This document shows positions 6,335 to 8,266 of a stretch of 8,266 nt of DNA, in pieces. The stretch comes from Burkholderiales bacterium (GTDB taxonomy: Bacteria; Pseudomonadota; Gammaproteobacteria; Burkholderiales; Burkholderiaceae_C). Within the stretch, counting starts at the first letter, position 1. Each line of letters starts with the position of its first letter. The stretch covers positions 1 to 8,266 of the forward strand of contig SXSX01000061.1 of assembly GCA_005793295.1 (NCBI GenBank). The letters are read 5' to 3'. The position numbers and the translations under genes are program-made. The notes beneath the pieces are model-generated. The model was not told the DNA's origin. It saw only the letters and a program-made list of their open reading frames with translations, and made no database searches.

Positions 6335-7117
6335 ATGCAAACCTCCCTGATCGAAACCCTGGGCGACGAGCTCTACCACGCCATGTCCACCCAAACCGTG
6401 GTTGATCCACTCACCACCCGCTACCCCGATATCACCATCGAAAACGCGTACCACATTCAGCAGCGCATGCTCTCTCGCCGCCTTAAGGCGGGTGAACGCA
6501 TTGTGGGGAAAAAAATTGGCGTTACCTCGGCTGCGGTGATGAACATGCTGGGTGTTTACCAACCTGACTTTGGTTATCTGCTCGACGGCATGATTTACAA
6601 CGAAGGCCAGTCGATCGATACCCGCACCTTGATCCAACCCAAGGCCGAAGGCGAGATCGCCTTTATTCTGAAGAAAGACCTGATGGGCCCTGGCATCAGC
6701 AACGCTGATGTCTTGGCTGCTACAGAGTGTGTGATGCCCTGCTTTGAAATTGTGGACTCACGCATTCGCGATTGGAAGATCAAGATCCAAGACACCGTGG
6801 CCGATAACGCCTCGTGTGGCGTATTTGTGCTTGGCGACTGTGCGGTGGATCCGCGGCGGGTGGACTTATCCACCTGCGGCATGGTGCTTGAAAAAAACGG
6901 CGACATCGTTGGCACTGGAGCTGGAGCGGCGGCACTGGGCTCACCGGTGAACGCGGTGGCTTGGTTGGCCAACACTTTAGGGCGACTGGGTATTGGACTA
7001 AAGGCTGGTGAAGTCATTCTTTCCGGTGCGCTCGCAGCCATGCACCCCGCCAAAGCCGGCGACAACTTCCGCGTCTCTATCGGCGGCCTAGGTAGCTGCT
7101 CGGTGCGCTTTGTTTGA
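6335..7117 (+). CDS. dmpE: 2-oxopent-4-enoate (2-hydroxypenta-2,4-dienoate) hydratase
   Basis: This 260-residue enzyme adds water to 2-hydroxypenta-2,4-dienoate to give 4-hydroxy-2-oxovalerate, the point where the hydrolytic and oxidative branches rejoin. It belongs to the MhpD/DmpE/XylJ family, related to the decarboxylase DmpH. The metal-binding acidic residues are E105 and E107 in KAEGEIAF and E138 in CFEIVDSR, matching E106, E108 and E139 of MhpD by eye. The GKKIGVTS segment (58-65) and the GAGAAALGSPVNAVAWLAN segment are typical of hydratases. Length matches DmpE (261). It could be confused with 4-oxalocrotonate decarboxylase, but its position after dmpD and its segments favour the hydratase. 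The 51-base spacer before it (6284-6334) contains only a weak AGGA (6320-6323), eleven bases from the ATG, and no other clear signal. Confidence 0.93.
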   Translation: MQTSLIETLGDELYHAMSTQTVVDPLTTRYPDITIENAYHIQQRMLSRRLKAGERIVGKKIGVTSAAVMNMLGVYQPDFGYLLDGMIYNEGQSIDTRTLIQPKAEGEIAFILKKDLMGPGISNADVLAATECVMPCFEIVDSRIRDWKIKIQDTVADNASCGVFVLGDCAVDPRRVDLSTCGMVLEKNGDIVGTGAGAAALGSPVNAVAWLANTLGRLGIGLKAGEVILSGALAAMHPAKAGDNFRVSIGGLGSCSVRFV

Positions 7118-7128
7118 ACGTGGCGATG

Positions 7129-7159
7129 TTTTAGAGCTAGTTGTCGTCTAAAAAGACAA
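7129..7159 (+). repeat. Overlapping inverted repeats in the dmpE-SDR spacer
   Basis: The 56-base spacer (7118-7173) holds two small inverted repeats. TTTTAGA (7129-7135) can pair with TCTAAAA (7147-7153), and TTGTC (7141-7145) can pair with GACAA (7155-7159). They interleave, so they are alternatives: a pseudoknot would leave only one base to cross the first stem. The second stem covers part of AAGG (7158-7161), the likely ribosome site for the SDR gene. Stems are short and A/T-rich and no T-run follows, so this is not a factor-independent terminator. Function is unproven. Confidence 0.35.
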
Positions 7160-7173
7160 GGTAAAAAAAATCA

Positions 7174-7968
7174 ATGAATCTTCAACTTGAAAGCAAGCGC
7201 GCACTTGTGACAGGCTCCAGCGCAGGCATAGGCTGGGCCATTGCATGTGAACTCGCATCCGAAGGCTCACACGTCACGCTCAATGGACGCGATCCAGCGC
7301 GACTTGATGCCGCCTTGGAGCGATTACGCGCACAAGTACCAGGCGCCATAGTGCATGGAGTCGCGGTAGATTTGGCTTCAGCTGAAGGTTGCAAGACGCT
7401 GCTCGCTGCTGCAGGCGAGCAAGATATTTTGGTGAACAACTTAGGCATCTTCGAGCCTAAAGACTTTGCGCAGATCACCGACGCCGACTGGCTGCGTTTT
7501 TTTGAAGTCAATGTGCTCAGCGGAGTGCGTATGGCTCGCCACCACCTAGCGCGTATGCAAGAGCGCGGTTGGGGTCGTGTGGTTTTTATTTCTAGCGAGT
7601 CAGGTATTTGTCCGCCGGGGGACATGGTGCATTACGGCATGAGTAAGTCGGCGCAGTTGTCAGTGTCACGCGGTCTAGCAGAAACCTGCGCCGGCACCGG
7701 CGTGACGGTGAATTCGGTATTGCCGGGCCCCACCCGCACCGAGGGCGCGGTTGATTTCTTCACCACCCTAGCGCGCAATGCCGGCCAGACCTTGGAAGAA
7801 GCGGAAGAAGATTTTTTTAAATATGCCCGCCCTACCTCTCTGCTGCAGCGATTTATCGAGCCGGGCGAAGTGGCGGCCATGGTCGCCTACGTCTGCAGCC
7901 CCCGCGCTGCTGCCACCAATGGCGCTGCGCTGCGCGTTGAGGGCGGTGTGGTGCGTTCCCTTATTTAG
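7174..7968 (+). CDS. Short-chain dehydrogenase/reductase, substrate unknown
   Basis: This 264-residue classical short-chain dehydrogenase/reductase has the nucleotide motif TGSSAGIG (13-20), NNLG (88-91), and the catalytic set N113, S141, Y154 and K158 (Y-x3-K), followed by PGPTRT (184-189) and a C-terminal GGVV segment. All catalytic residues are intact. The NGRD sequence at the end of the second strand (37-40) has asparagine rather than aspartate at the usual NAD-selecting position and a nearby arginine. This tends to go with NADP(H), but it is a weak inference. Annotation by similarity would say 3-oxoacyl-ACP reductase-like, which says little about substrate. It lies between dmpE and dmpF in an otherwise canonical operon and is absent from CF600. 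That suggests an accessory step, such as handling an alcohol, ketone or aldehyde made from substituted phenols. The ATG at 7174 follows AAGG (7158-7161) and an eight-A run. Confidence 0.88.
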   Translation: MNLQLESKRALVTGSSAGIGWAIACELASEGSHVTLNGRDPARLDAALERLRAQVPGAIVHGVAVDLASAEGCKTLLAAAGEQDILVNNLGIFEPKDFAQITDADWLRFFEVNVLSGVRMARHHLARMQERGWGRVVFISSESGICPPGDMVHYGMSKSAQLSVSRGLAETCAGTGVTVNSVLPGPTRTEGAVDFFTTLARNAGQTLEEAEEDFFKYARPTSLLQRFIEPGEVAAMVAYVCSPRAAATNGAALRVEGGVVRSLI

Positions 7969-7980
7969 ATTTTTATTTAC

Positions 7981-7984
7981 GGAG
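7981..7984 (+). promoter_or_regulatory. Ribosome binding site for dmpF
   Basis: GGAG lies five bases before the ATG at 7990, in an otherwise A/T-rich 21-base spacer after the SDR stop. It supports 7990 as the start. Confidence 0.6.
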
Positions 7985-7989
7985 TTTTC

Positions 7990-8266
7990 ATGAAAAAAAT
8001 TAAATGTGCCTTGATCGGACCTGGAAATATTGGCACTGATCTACTCGCCAAGTTGCAGCGTAGCCCGGTGCTCGAGCCGGTATGGATGGTGGGATTTGAC
8101 CCCGAGTCCGACGGCCTCAAACGCGCCCGCGAAATGGGCATTAAAACCACGGCTTACGGCGTGGACGGTTTACTGCCCCATGTTTTGGCTGACGGCGTGC
8201 AAATCGCCTTTGACGCCACCAGCGCCTACGTGCATGCCGAGAATTCTCGCAAGCTCAACGCTCTGG
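7990..8266 (+). CDS. dmpF: Acetaldehyde dehydrogenase (acylating), N-terminal fragment (3' end outside window)
   Basis: The first 92 codons of the CoA-acylating acetaldehyde dehydrogenase are present; the gene runs off the window end. The enzyme converts acetaldehyde, channelled from 4-hydroxy-2-oxovalerate aldolase (DmpG), to acetyl-CoA with NAD+ and CoA. The visible part is the Rossmann domain. It has the dinucleotide motif GPGNIGTD (residues 10-17), the segment MVGFDPESDGLKRAREMGI, which closely follows the DmpF pattern MVGIDxxSDGLxRAxxMG, and the FDATSA motif near residues 74-79. The catalytic cysteine (about residue 132 in CF600 DmpF) lies beyond the window. Family length is about 300-312 residues, so roughly 30 percent is visible. 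The aldolase gene dmpG is expected immediately downstream, since the two proteins form a complex. Confidence 0.95.
   Translation, partial: MKKIKCALIGPGNIGTDLLAKLQRSPVLEPVWMVGFDPESDGLKRAREMGIKTTAYGVDGLLPHVLADGVQIAFDATSAYVHAENSRKLNAL

Noticed and set aside
6595..7065. Long minus-strand open frame (156 codons) opposite dmpE
   Set aside because: It is a shadow of a well-supported gene, its serine- and proline-rich translation resembles no family, and similar shadows lie opposite dmpP (1468-1890) and the SDR gene (7182-7625).
7128..7140. A 13-base match to the start of the Streptococcus pyogenes Cas9 repeat/guide scaffold (GTTTTAGAGCTAG)
   Set aside because: There is no repeat-spacer periodicity, no second copy, no anti-repeat partner and no cas gene, and the rest of the scaffold does not follow. 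A short chance match in an A/T-rich spacer is the simplest reading.

Overview
The window is an internal slice of a plus-strand catabolic operon for phenol and alkylphenols: multicomponent phenol hydroxylase followed by the catechol meta-cleavage pathway (dmp/phl/aph type). Both ends are cut inside genes. All eleven coding regions lie on the + strand, are packed with short gaps or overlaps, and show no frameshifts. The longest spacers are about 50 to 56 bases, so no non-coding stretch exceeds 300 bases. I see no mobile elements, RNA genes, CRISPR array, or convincing promoter or factor-independent terminator inside the window. The moderately GC-rich sequence and protein resemblance to Pseudomonas CF600 Dmp proteins suggest a proteobacterium. 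The arrangement with two extra genes fits a betaproteobacterium (Burkholderiales, possibly Comamonadaceae), but this taxonomic call is inference.

Layout: 1-690 is the C-terminal 229 residues of the phenol hydroxylase large oxygenase subunit (dmpN). 687-1085 is the small oxygenase subunit (dmpO), 1093-2157 the FAD/[2Fe-2S] reductase (dmpP), and 2169-2528 a small ferredoxin (dmpQ). 2539-3483 is catechol 2,3-dioxygenase (dmpB). 3500-3937 is a GlcG/HbpS-like (DUF336) protein of unassigned role. 3959-5413 is 2-hydroxymuconic semialdehyde dehydrogenase (dmpC), 5423-6283 the ring-fission product hydrolase (dmpD), and 6335-7117 2-oxopent-4-enoate hydratase (dmpE). 7174-7968 is a short-chain dehydrogenase/reductase of unassigned role. 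7990-8266 is the N-terminal part of acylating acetaldehyde dehydrogenase (dmpF).

How they work together: electrons pass from NADH through DmpP to the DmpLNO di-iron hydroxylase, which turns phenol into catechol. DmpB opens the ring between C2 and C3. DmpQ is expected to re-reduce DmpB when its iron is oxidised. The yellow semialdehyde is then handled by DmpC (oxidative branch) or DmpD (hydrolytic branch, also for ketone ring-fission products). Both branches converge on 2-oxopent-4-enoate, which DmpE hydrates. The downstream aldolase (DmpG, outside the window) would give pyruvate and acetaldehyde, and DmpF converts acetaldehyde to acetyl-CoA. The upstream subunits (dmpK, L, M) and downstream genes (dmpG, H, I) are presumably just outside the window.

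Relative to the classical dmpKLMNOPQBCDEFGHI order there are two insertions: the DUF336 gene between dmpB and dmpC, and the SDR gene between dmpE and dmpF. These are the only genes here whose biochemical job is not settled by family membership. I see no wholly new system; they are the best candidates for undescribed biology.
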